Shown in pieces: positions 18,037 through 25,129 of a DNA stretch of 64,000 nt (the first letter of the stretch is position 1; every line of letters begins with the position of its first letter). The notes beneath the pieces are model-generated. The model was not told where the DNA came from and did no database searches. It worked only from the letters and a program-made list of their open reading frames with translations. The stretch is from Bacteroidales bacterium (GTDB taxonomy: Bacteria; Bacteroidota; Bacteroidia; Bacteroidales; G3-4614): positions 1 to 64,000 of the forward strand of contig JAFYPQ010000030.1 in the NCBI GenBank assembly GCA_017559955.1, given 5' to 3'. The position numbers and the translations under genes are program-made.

Positions 18037-18885
18037 CTAACGAAATCTGTTCTTTTTAGACTCAGATTGCAAATCGAACAATATTTTTTCAGCCTTTTCC
18101 TTTGAAAAACCTAACTCCACTGCTTTATTAAAATCATTTATGGCAGACTCTTTTTCAAATTGGCCCCACTCTACTTTTGCTCTTAATATATATAAGAAAG
18201 GATCTGTATCGTCAATCTCCATTGCCCTCTTTATATCCTCTCGAGCTTTTGCCATTTTACCAAGATAAAAATATGATTCCGCTCTTCCAAAATATGCATC
18301 ATAATCTTTTTCATTCAACTTAAGTACCTTTGAATAAATATCGACAGATTCATCATAATAGTTACGATATTTCATTAGTGAAGCAAATCCCATATGGGCA
18401 TTACGACTTGATGGATTAATTTTTATTAAATTTTCGAAATCGTACCGAGCAGACAAAGTATCTCGTTTTTGCAGATATACAAGCCCCCTCTCATATAAGG
18501 CATCTTCAACGTTATTATCTAAAGCTATTAATTGAGAATAATCAGATATAGCCTTATCTAAGCTATCGATTGAAGCATAAAGCGATGCTCTGTTTTTTAA
18601 TATAGTTACAGACCGAGGTGTTATCATAAGAGCATTAGTATAAGACTTTATGGCATCATCTGTTTTTCCCATATACCTCTGTATCGTACCGAGATTTGAT
18701 AGCAATAGTGAGTTTTGAATATTACCCGGCTCGCTTTTTAAGGCCTTAATTATATTCTCCTCTGCACACAACCAATCTTCGTTTTCGATACAATCGAACG
18801 ATTTTTCAACCAATTTGTTATATTCTTGCGAAACAAGAACATAACTATACAGAACTAATACTATTATTATTAATAATCTCTTCAT
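18037..18885 (-). CDS. Secreted tetratricopeptide-repeat protein
   Basis: Protein of 282 residues with an N-terminal signal peptide (about 1-19, L-L-I-I-I-V-L-V-L-Y followed by V-S-Q) and seven or so consecutive TPR units covering about 25-270. Repeats show the usual pattern, for example G-K-T-D-D-A-I-K-S-Y-T-N-A-L near 75, A-L-Y-E-R-G-L-V-Y-L and A-Y-F-G-R-A-E-S-Y-F-Y-L-G-K near 203. It probably scaffolds protein contacts in the periplasm; the partner is unknown. It is a single-gene unit on the minus strand, with a -7 box only 8 nt before the ATG and a shared terminator at its 3' end. Confidence 0.85.
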   Translation of the reverse strand: MKRLLIIIVLVLYSYVLVSQEYNKLVEKSFDCIENEDWLCAEENIIKALKSEPGNIQNSLLLSNLGTIQRYMGKTDDAIKSYTNALMITPRSVTILKNRASLYASIDSLDKAISDYSQLIALDNNVEDALYERGLVYLQKRDTLSARYDFENLIKINPSSRNAHMGFASLMKYRNYYDESVDIYSKVLKLNEKDYDAYFGRAESYFYLGKMAKAREDIKRAMEIDDTDPFLYILRAKVEWGQFEKESAINDFNKAVELGFSKEKAEKILFDLQSESKKNRFR

Positions 18886-18893
18886 TTCATCTG

Positions 18894-18901
18894 CGAAAAT
18901 A
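18894..18901 (-). promoter_or_regulatory. TPR gene -7 box very close to the start codon
   Basis: On the minus strand this is TATTTTCG, a TTCG-type -7 box. Only 8 nt separate it from the ATG at 18885, so the predicted leader is about 2-5 nt. Confidence 0.4.
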
Positions 18902-19152
18902 AATAATTTAATTGAGTCTGAAAATTATTTATTAATTTTTATAGACCAAAACCTACTTTTTTAGAATAAGTTTTTATATCTTTACAAATTGCAAGATGTA
19001 TGCTTTTATTACACTATTGCAACTCTTACATACATATAAAAGCTATAAATATATAATAGCATAATCCCATTATTTAGGGATACTTATATTAATGAAATTG
19101 AATACGATTGATTTCATTACCGGAGAGAAAAAATAAATAAAAATATATATAA

Positions 19153-20898
19153 ATGACAAGTAAATGGAACTACTTACCTCTTTCAGAACAACAACAGCAA
19201 ATAAAGGAGAGCCTAATAAAAGAGTTAGGCATATCTCACGTTATTTGCGAGTTATTGGCTCTCCGGGGGGTAAAAAATGCAGAAGAGGCACAAAAGTTCT
19301 TTTCTCCACAATTATCTGACCTTCATGATCCGTTCCTTATGGACGGAATGAAGGAGGCTGTGGAAAGACTTAATCATGCCATTGGTGAAAAGGAGAGAAT
19401 TTTAGTTTATGGCGACTACGATGTTGACGGAACAACTGCCGTAGCATTGGTATATAAATACCTAAAACCATATTGTTTCAATATCGAATATTATATCCCT
19501 GACAGATATGAAGAGGGATATGGTATATCAATGAAAAGTATTGATTATGCTTACGAAAATGGTGTGAAGCTAATCATTACATTAGATTGTGGCATTAAGG
19601 CAATAGACAAAGTAGCGTATGCGAAGAGCAAAGGTATCGATTTTATCATATGCGATCATCACGTACCAGATAATAAACTACCCGATGCCGTAGCTATTTT
19701 AAATCCAAAATTAGAGAACTCAAACTATCCATTCTCTGAACTTTCAGGTTGCGGTGTAGGATTTAAGTTTATGCAGGGTTTTGCAAAGGACAATGGCATA
19801 GACGAATCTTCGCTATACCCCCTACTAGACTTTGTTGCATTGAGCATTGCTTCAGATATTGTTCCGATAACAGGAGAAAACAGAATACTCGCTTACCACG
19901 GTTTAAAAAGATTAAACGAAAAACCAAGCCACGGATTAAAAGGAATAATAAATATTTGTGGGTTACAAAACAAGCAAATAAATACTGCGGATATTGTATT
20001 TAAAATTGGTCCACGTATTAATGCTTCGGGAAGAATGGAGCAAGGCAAAGAGGCTGTAGATCTACTTTTATCTACCGATTTTGAATGTGCAAAAGAGCGT
20101 AGCAAAAACATAAACCAATATAACGAAGAGAGAAAAGCTCTTGACAAAACCATTACGGAAGAGGCAAATGAAATCCTTTCCAAAATGGAAGATTTAGATA
20201 AGTACAAATCGATTGTGATATACAACCGCTCATGGAAACGTGGCATTATTGGTATTGTAGCATCGAGATTAACAGAACTATACTATAAGCCTGCTGTGGT
20301 TTTAGCATACTCAAACGGGATAGTTACCGGTTCTGCCCGATCGGTTCAAGGATTTGACATATACAAAGCAATAGAATCGTGCCGAGACCTATTAGAGAGT
20401 TTTGGAGGGCACACATACGCCGCAGGATTATCTTTGAAAGAGGAAAATATTCCTTTATTTGTTGAACGCTTTGAAGCATATGTCAAAGAGAATATTGAGA
20501 AAAAACAAACCGTTCCGCAAATTGACATCGATGCCATACTATCATTTAAGGATATTACTCTTGAGCTACACAAACAGCTTATGAATCTTGCCCCTTTCGG
20601 ACCGGGTAATTCTAAACCAATTTTTGCCACCCATAATGTAAGGGATTATCAGGATAGCAAATTGGTCGGGAAAGATGGCAAACACATTAAATTGGAGATG
20701 ATAGATGATAGTTCTGCCAATATTTTGAACGGTATTGCCTTCGACCAAAAAGAGCATTTTGAATATATTAAAGCTAACAAGCCTTTTGATATTTGTTATA
20801 CATTAGAAGAGATGAAATACAACTTGAAAGGTTATGGCATCGGAAGCATACGCAACCAGCTTCAATTAGCTGTAAAAGATATAAATAGCGACAAATAA
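19153..20898 (+). CDS. recJ: Single-stranded-DNA exonuclease RecJ
   Basis: 5'-3' single-strand exonuclease of 581 residues used in recombination and repair. DHH-family motifs are in order: Y-G-D-Y-D-V-D-G-T-T near 91-100 (motif I), I-T-L-D-C-G near 145, I-C-D-H-H-V-P near 170-176 (the DHH), and D-I-V-P-I near 236. The DHHA1 region carries G-H-T-Y-A-A-G-L near 419-426, and a C-terminal OB-like domain follows. Length fits the family. A possible -7 box (TATCTTTA, 18977-18984) would give a long leader of about 165 nt that holds a 14-codon frame, M-K-L-N-T-I-D-F-I-T-G-E-K-K, at 19092-19136 and a weak hairpin at 19064-19081. Confidence 0.95.
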   Translation: MTSKWNYLPLSEQQQQIKESLIKELGISHVICELLALRGVKNAEEAQKFFSPQLSDLHDPFLMDGMKEAVERLNHAIGEKERILVYGDYDVDGTTAVALVYKYLKPYCFNIEYYIPDRYEEGYGISMKSIDYAYENGVKLIITLDCGIKAIDKVAYAKSKGIDFIICDHHVPDNKLPDAVAILNPKLENSNYPFSELSGCGVGFKFMQGFAKDNGIDESSLYPLLDFVALSIASDIVPITGENRILAYHGLKRLNEKPSHGLKGIINICGLQNKQINTADIVFKIGPRINASGRMEQGKEAVDLLLSTDFECAKERSKNINQYNEERKALDKTITEEANEILSKMEDLDKYKSIVIYNRSWKRGIIGIVASRLTELYYKPAVVLAYSNGIVTGSARSVQGFDIYKAIESCRDLLESFGGHTYAAGLSLKEENIPLFVERFEAYVKENIEKKQTVPQIDIDAILSFKDITLELHKQLMNLAPFGPGNSKPIFATHNVRDYQDSKLVGKDGKHIKLEMIDDSSANILNGIAFDQKEHFEYIKANKPFDICYTLEEMKYNLKGYGIGSIRNQLQLAVKDINSDK

Positions 20899-20914
20899 AG
20901 CTATTCATTGACAT

Positions 20915-20949
20915 AAAAAAAGTTTGGTTTAAAAACCAAACTTTTTTTT
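20915..20949. terminator. Bidirectional terminator between recJ and DUF5606 gene
   Basis: An A7-GTTTGGTTT arm pairs perfectly with AAACCAAAC-T8 across a two-base loop. It lies between convergent genes and can act on both strands. Confidence 0.88.
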
Positions 20950-20963
20950 ACTTTAATAGAGAT

Positions 20964-21368
20964 TTATTCTTCTGAATTCTTTTCTACGAACTCTGTAATT
21001 CCTGCATTTACAATAATATTGTACCAATCTACAATTCTTTTAATATCATTGGGATAAACCCTTTCTCTATCATAATCGGGTATTACACTCTCAACATATT
21101 TACGATACTCCTCTGCCGATGCTCCTTTGGAAATCTCAATTGCCTTTCCCAACTCTTTCTCTTTAATTGTTTCGAAGACTTCTGCCAAAGGACGATCCTC
21201 TTCTTCAGTATAAATTGAGATATCTCCCAACGAGATGATTTTATCATAAGAATATGCCGGAATTCTTTTTCCTGTAACAAGAGATTCTACAACCAACATA
21301 CCCTTAGCTTGCGATACTAACTTGTACAATCCGGGTTTACCTGAAATAGATAAAATTTCTTTTAACAT
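20964..21368 (-). CDS. DUF5606 family protein
   Basis: Small soluble protein of 134 residues. The pattern M-L-K-E-I-L-S-I-S-G-K-P-G-L-Y-K-L-V at the start, then G-M-L-V-V-E-S-L and I-S-L-G-D-I-S-I-Y-T, matches the DUF5606 family, which I know from Bacteroidota genomes. The first 60 residues look like a small SH3-like beta barrel; the rest is helical and acidic, ending E-F-V-E-K-N-S-E-E. Function is unknown. It has its own -7 box upstream (21419-21426) and a shared terminator downstream, so it is probably a single-gene unit rather than the tail of the coaE operon. Confidence 0.82.
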   Translation of the reverse strand: MLKEILSISGKPGLYKLVSQAKGMLVVESLVTGKRIPAYSYDKIISLGDISIYTEEEDRPLAEVFETIKEKELGKAIEISKGASAEEYRKYVESVIPDYDRERVYPNDIKRIVDWYNIIVNAGITEFVEKNSEE

Positions 21369-21418
21369 AGTTATTAGATTTTAATATAGTTCTATTATTA
21401 TTCTCTTTTTGCTAATTG

Positions 21419-21426
21419 CGAAGATA
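21419..21426 (-). promoter_or_regulatory. -7 promoter box of the DUF5606 gene
   Basis: On the minus strand this is TATCTTCG, in the gap after coaE. It predicts a leader of about 45 nt. Confidence 0.45.
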
Positions 21427-21455
21427 GTAAAATTCTACTATATAAATAGCATATA

Positions 21456-22019
21456 TCACAATAATTTTATTATCTGCCTTAATAGAGAAGAATTACCACT
21501 ATTATCAATTGTATAATCAGATAATCTTATTATATCTTCATCTGGTGTTTGCGAATTAATACGGGATAGAACTTCGCTCCTGCTTAAACCATTACGCTCC
21601 ATAACCCTATCTATTCTAACCTCTTTATCTGCAATAACACACCAAACTTCATCAACCATATTACCCAAACCCGATTCATGCAGTATAGCCGACTCAATAA
21701 ATACTATATCTGAATTTTGCTCTAACCTCCACTTATTAAAATGTGCAAATACTTCGGGATGAACAATAGCATTAACTCTATTCCTATTTACTTCTGAGGA
21801 GAATATAAATGATGACATTTTTACTCGGTTTATCTCATCGTTTTTATAAACATCTTCTCCTATCAGTGTTTTTAATCTCGATTTTAGAACATCAGACTCA
21901 GTCATTAATGTTTTTGCCTGACTATCTGTATCATATATAGGATAGTTTAGAACTTTGAGTATCTTACACACAACACTTTTACCACTACCTATACCTCCGG
22001 TTATTCCTATGGTTTTCAT
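21456..22019 (-). CDS. coaE: Dephospho-CoA kinase
   Basis: Cytoplasmic kinase of 187 residues that phosphorylates dephospho-CoA in the last step of coenzyme A synthesis. The P-loop G-G-I-G-S-G-K-S is at 8-15, and the substrate-binding D-T-D region (Y-D-T-D-S-Q-A-K) is at about 30. V-H-P-E-V near 87 and the lid region R-V-M-E-R-N-G-L-S near 138 are as in the family. It is slightly short at the C-terminus compared with E. coli CoaE (206) but complete. It starts 1 bp after the ybbR stop, in the nusB-yajC-ybbR-coaE cluster. Confidence 0.95.
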   Translation of the reverse strand: MKTIGITGGIGSGKSVVCKILKVLNYPIYDTDSQAKTLMTESDVLKSRLKTLIGEDVYKNDEINRVKMSSFIFSSEVNRNRVNAIVHPEVFAHFNKWRLEQNSDIVFIESAILHESGLGNMVDEVWCVIADKEVRIDRVMERNGLSRSEVLSRINSQTPDEDIIRLSDYTIDNSGNSSLLRQIIKLL

Positions 22020-22020
22020 A

Positions 22021-23052
22021 TCAATTTTCTAACGAATCTGTAACAATAGTCGAAACCGCTTTTCGTTCCAATATATACTCTACACTATCGGGGATGATTG
22101 ATATACGCTCTACATAATCGGGAATTTTAGTTAATTCCAATGGTAATTTTTTATTATCATTCTTATAGTGTCTAAAATCAACATTAAGTTGAAATTTGTA
22201 TTTATCTGTTTTAGGAAATTGCGATATAGGAATCATCACCTCTATATCAGCATTTGCAGGAAACGTTAAAACTGAAATATTTTCAGGGAAATTTATATGT
22301 CCGATTGGTAATTTAATTCTTTTCGAAATAAGTTCCTCGACAGGCACCATTATCTCCACCTCATCAGGTTCAATTTTTACGCCATATATCTCTTTTAGTT
22401 TCAACTTTACCACAGTTGTATCAGAAATATCCTTCAATGACAAAAACTCTGTTTCGATTTCGTTTATATTTGAAAGAATTGATGAATCGGCATACACAGT
22501 TACCAATGATGGAGTTATTAATATTGAATCGTTTTTTATAGAATTATACGAAATGGCTATATGTGAGTTTAACTTTACAGGCTTGCTTACTCCTTTTTTA
22601 TTAGCATATAAAAGTGTTATCGAATCGGAGTATAATGTTATTAATTCGGTAGAAGATTTTAACCCCTCACTAACTATCGGTATTAAATCTTCACGATGAA
22701 TAACAACTCTCCCATTTTTTCCCTTAAAAGCCGACAAATCGATAGTTATAGGACTTACCCTGCCAAATGAATAATTTATCAAATTTAATCCTTTATCTCG
22801 CAATTGTACATTAATTGAAGTGGGAGGTTCTTTTGCAAATATAACATCGTTAGGAATATTTACATACTCCAAAGGCAATGACACATTTATATTCCCCTTG
22901 TCATTGAGTGATTGCAAGAACCAAAACATTGTCGATATAAATAAAAACAGAAGAAAGACCAATATTTGCTTATTACCACCTTTATTATATGGCATCAAAA
23001 CAGCTTTAACAACTGATACGAATGTTGCTATTGAATTAAATATCTTCTTCAT
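22021..23052 (-). CDS. YbbR-like domain protein (CdaR-related)
   Basis: Membrane-anchored protein of 343 residues. One hydrophobic segment at about 30-47 (L-V-F-L-L-F-L-F-I-S-T-M-F-W-F-L) is followed by a large extracytoplasmic region of beta-rich YbbR repeats; the pattern W-F-L-Q-S-L-N-D-K-G-x-I-x-V-x-L-P-L-E-Y near the membrane exit and V-T-V-Y-A-D-S later are typical. In Firmicutes the related CdaR regulates the c-di-AMP cyclase CdaA; no cyclase gene is in this window, so a role here is inferred only from the name. coaE follows after 1 bp. Confidence 0.82.
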   Translation of the reverse strand: MKKIFNSIATFVSVVKAVLMPYNKGGNKQILVFLLFLFISTMFWFLQSLNDKGNINVSLPLEYVNIPNDVIFAKEPPTSINVQLRDKGLNLINYSFGRVSPITIDLSAFKGKNGRVVIHREDLIPIVSEGLKSSTELITLYSDSITLLYANKKGVSKPVKLNSHIAISYNSIKNDSILITPSLVTVYADSSILSNINEIETEFLSLKDISDTTVVKLKLKEIYGVKIEPDEVEIMVPVEELISKRIKLPIGHINFPENISVLTFPANADIEVMIPISQFPKTDKYKFQLNVDFRHYKNDNKKLPLELTKIPDYVERISIIPDSVEYILERKAVSTIVTDSLEN

Positions 23053-23153
23053 TTTTATTCACTTTTAATACTTTGAAAAAAATAGGGTTTTCGATAATTA
23101 ATGGTCCAATCCATAATCACACGAAAACCCTTAAATGTGTTTAAAATATCAGC

Positions 23154-23492
23154 TTATTTTTGAGGTTGCTCTGACGCATCAGGAGCCGATGCATATACCG
23201 AAGATTTTTCGATGGTAATATTCATTCCATCAGCTATTTCCAATACAACAGTATTCTCTTTTACATTTTTAATTTTTCCGTGAATACCTCCTGCTGTAAT
23301 AACTTTATCGCCTTGTTTTAATCCATCACGGAATTTTTTAATTTCTTTTTGACGTTTTGATTGTGGACGTATCATAAAGAAATAGAATATTGCAACTAAT
23401 GCTACAATAAAGATAATATTAGTCCAAGAGCCTCCTGTACTTTCTGCTGCTGGCGCAGCGTCTTGTAATAAAATTGACATAATTGTACTCAT
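23154..23492 (-). CDS. yajC: Preprotein translocase accessory subunit YajC
   Basis: Small inner-membrane protein of 112 residues, partner of SecDF in protein export. A transmembrane helix at about 23-42 (W-T-N-I-I-F-I-V-A-L-V-A-I-F-Y-F-F) is followed by the hallmark M-I-R-P-Q-S-K-R-Q-K-E and then a beta-rich domain with G-D-K-V-I-T-A-G-G-I-H-G-K-I. An alternative ATG at 23480 would give M-S-I-L-L-Q. It lies between nusB and ybbR, an order seen in Bacteroides. Confidence 0.94.
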   Translation of the reverse strand: MSTIMSILLQDAAPAAESTGGSWTNIIFIVALVAIFYFFMIRPQSKRQKEIKKFRDGLKQGDKVITAGGIHGKIKNVKENTVVLEIADGMNITIEKSSVYASAPDASEQPQK

Positions 23493-23559
23493 TTTAATTT
23501 ATTAATTTAGTTTTAAATAATTATTTTATATTATATGGTTCTAAGATAATAAAAGATTT

Positions 23560-24483
23560 TTAATCTTTATCTATTTTACCCTCTTTTTTCATTTTTTTAA
23601 TAATAGCATCCAATACTCCGTTAATAAATGTTGCACTTTTGTCGGAGCTATACGATTTTGCAAGTTCGATGTACTCACTTAATGTAACATTAATAGGAAT
23701 TGAGGGGAACATTCTCGCTTCGGTTAATGCCATACACATTATTACAAAATCCATATTTGCAATACGATCGGCCTCCCAATTCTTAGCCGCCGCAGAGATA
23801 TGCTTAACATTTGCGTCAAAATCAAGGATTGTATGACTCAATAATTTACCTGGAAAGTCAGAGTCGGCATCAGCATCGAACGAATCGATTAATTTGGCTT
23901 CAGAAGTTGAATCCTCATTAAATAACTTAATTGTTTTTAATGCAAAAGTTACAATTATATCTATATCGTTATTCCAATATAGCGACTCTCCCTCTAACAC
24001 CTCATCAATTTCGGGTTCATCCGCCCAACTTTTAAGAATTTTTTTCCAAAAGTTTTTATCTGTCTCATACGAATCTTCTTGCTCCAAATATTCGGCATAT
24101 ACATCTCCTTGTAAAATAGAGTCGAGAAGAGATTTTATTAATCGGGGATTTAAAACGGCATTAACATCTGGATTTTTCTCTAAATATTCGTTTAACTGAA
24201 TATTATCAGACAATTGTTTAGCCAATCTGTTTTTAGCAAATCGCCAATCAATATCCTTATCTGCAACCGGATTAATATATCTTCCTCTTAATCTTTCAAT
24301 CCTCTCATTTTGCTCATCGGTTAATTTAACTATCAACTGTAATAACAAAATATATAAGTCGTATGTTTTTTGGATACTATGAACATACTCCATCTCCGAT
24401 TGAGCAATTGTTTTATCTCTATCGATAAATGCAGAAAATACTATTTGAAGTATCTTATTTCGTATTAAAACACGGTTTGTCAT
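23560..24483 (-). CDS. nusB: Transcription antitermination factor NusB, long form
   Basis: Protein of 307 residues, about twice the size of E. coli NusB (139). The N-terminal I-R-N-K-I-L-Q-I-V-F-S-A-F and the C-terminal W-x-x-D-R-I-A-N-M-D-F-V-I-M-C-M-A-L-T-E, then P-I-N-V-T-L-S-E-Y-I-E-L-A-K-x-Y-S and F-I-N-G-V-L-D-A-I, are NusB signatures. Between them lies a long charged helical insert (about 60-200). NusB binds boxA RNA with NusE (S10) for rRNA antitermination. The long form is usual in Bacteroidota. Promoter at 24529-24536; the cluster continues into yajC after 67 bp. Confidence 0.9.
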   Translation of the reverse strand: MTNRVLIRNKILQIVFSAFIDRDKTIAQSEMEYVHSIQKTYDLYILLLQLIVKLTDEQNERIERLRGRYINPVADKDIDWRFAKNRLAKQLSDNIQLNEYLEKNPDVNAVLNPRLIKSLLDSILQGDVYAEYLEQEDSYETDKNFWKKILKSWADEPEIDEVLEGESLYWNNDIDIIVTFALKTIKLFNEDSTSEAKLIDSFDADADSDFPGKLLSHTILDFDANVKHISAAAKNWEADRIANMDFVIMCMALTEARMFPSIPINVTLSEYIELAKSYSSDKSATFINGVLDAIIKKMKKEGKIDKD

Positions 24484-24528
24484 CTCTAATTTTTATTTGT
24501 TTTCATTTCCCTTCCTCTAAAGGTTGCA

Positions 24529-24536
24529 CAAAGATA
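24529..24536 (-). promoter_or_regulatory. nusB -7 promoter box
   Basis: On the minus strand this is TATCTTTG, a full match to TAnnTTTG, predicting a leader of about 40 nt. Confidence 0.5.
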
Positions 24537-24768
24537 CTAATTTTTTACGAAATATTGAATTAATAATTATATGCTATTTAATTTTATTTATGATGCTACA
24601 TCGATTAACGGATATAGATACATTATTAATGGCTGTAATATGATTTTAAATATACAAAACAAAAACTTTCAAATGTAAATTTATGGTTAAATAATACGAA
24701 AATATTAATTAATGTTAAAATTAAAAATAAAAGATTAGAAAACTTTTTAATTACATATTTTTATATAT

Positions 24769-24776
24769 TATATTTG
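24769..24776 (+). promoter_or_regulatory. -7 promoter box of the DUF3276 gene
   Basis: TATATTTG matches the consensus and has a T-rich stretch about 20 bp upstream in place of a TTTG -33 box. It lies 29 nt before the ATG. Confidence 0.5.
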
Positions 24777-24805
24777 CAATATAACATTTTTTAAGCAAAT
24801 GAAGT

Positions 24806-25078
24806 ATGGATACAAAAATTGAGAGCGAAAATAGACCACTTGAGAAGGATATGATGTTTTCAAAAGTTATCAAAGCCGGAAGCAGAGTATATTACATTGA
24901 TGTAAAAAGGAGCAAAAAGGAGGACCTATACATTACGATTACAGAGAGCAAAAGAGTTTCGGCTAAGGACGAAGAAGTACCCAGATTTGAAAAGCATAAA
25001 CTATTCTTATACAAAGAGGATTTTGAAAAATTCAAAGAGGCTCTAAACGAAGCTATTGACTATACCAATAAAGATTGA
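24806..25078 (+). CDS. DUF3276 family PUR-alpha-like nucleic-acid-binding protein
   Basis: Protein of 90 residues that fits the DUF3276 family, a single PUR-repeat protein of Bacteroidota related to eukaryotic PUR-alpha. The repeat shows beta strands F-S-K-V-I-K-A-G-S-R-V-Y-Y-I-D-V-K (about 19-35), D-L-Y-I-T-I-T-E-S-K-R (about 40-50) and H-K-L-F-L-Y-K-E-D-F-E-K-F-K-E-A-L near the end, closing with a helix. A Borrelia relative (BpuR) binds DNA and RNA; the target here is unknown. It has its own promoter and converges with uvrA. Confidence 0.9.
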   Translation: MDTKIESENRPLEKDMMFSKVIKAGSRVYYIDVKRSKKEDLYITITESKRVSAKDEEVPRFEKHKLFLYKEDFEKFKEALNEAIDYTNKD

Positions 25079-25129
25079 TAGTTTGTTTGCTTGTTCATAC
25101 TCCCAAGTATTTACAAAGAAAGCTTATAT

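Larger units (their letters stand above)
24484..24805. other. Divergent intergenic region between nusB and DUF3276 gene
   Basis: This 322-bp region is very AT-rich. It contains outward promoters for nusB (minus) and for the DUF3276 gene (plus). The middle (about 24545-24740) shows no convincing open frame, hairpin or RNA gene. Confidence 0.6.
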
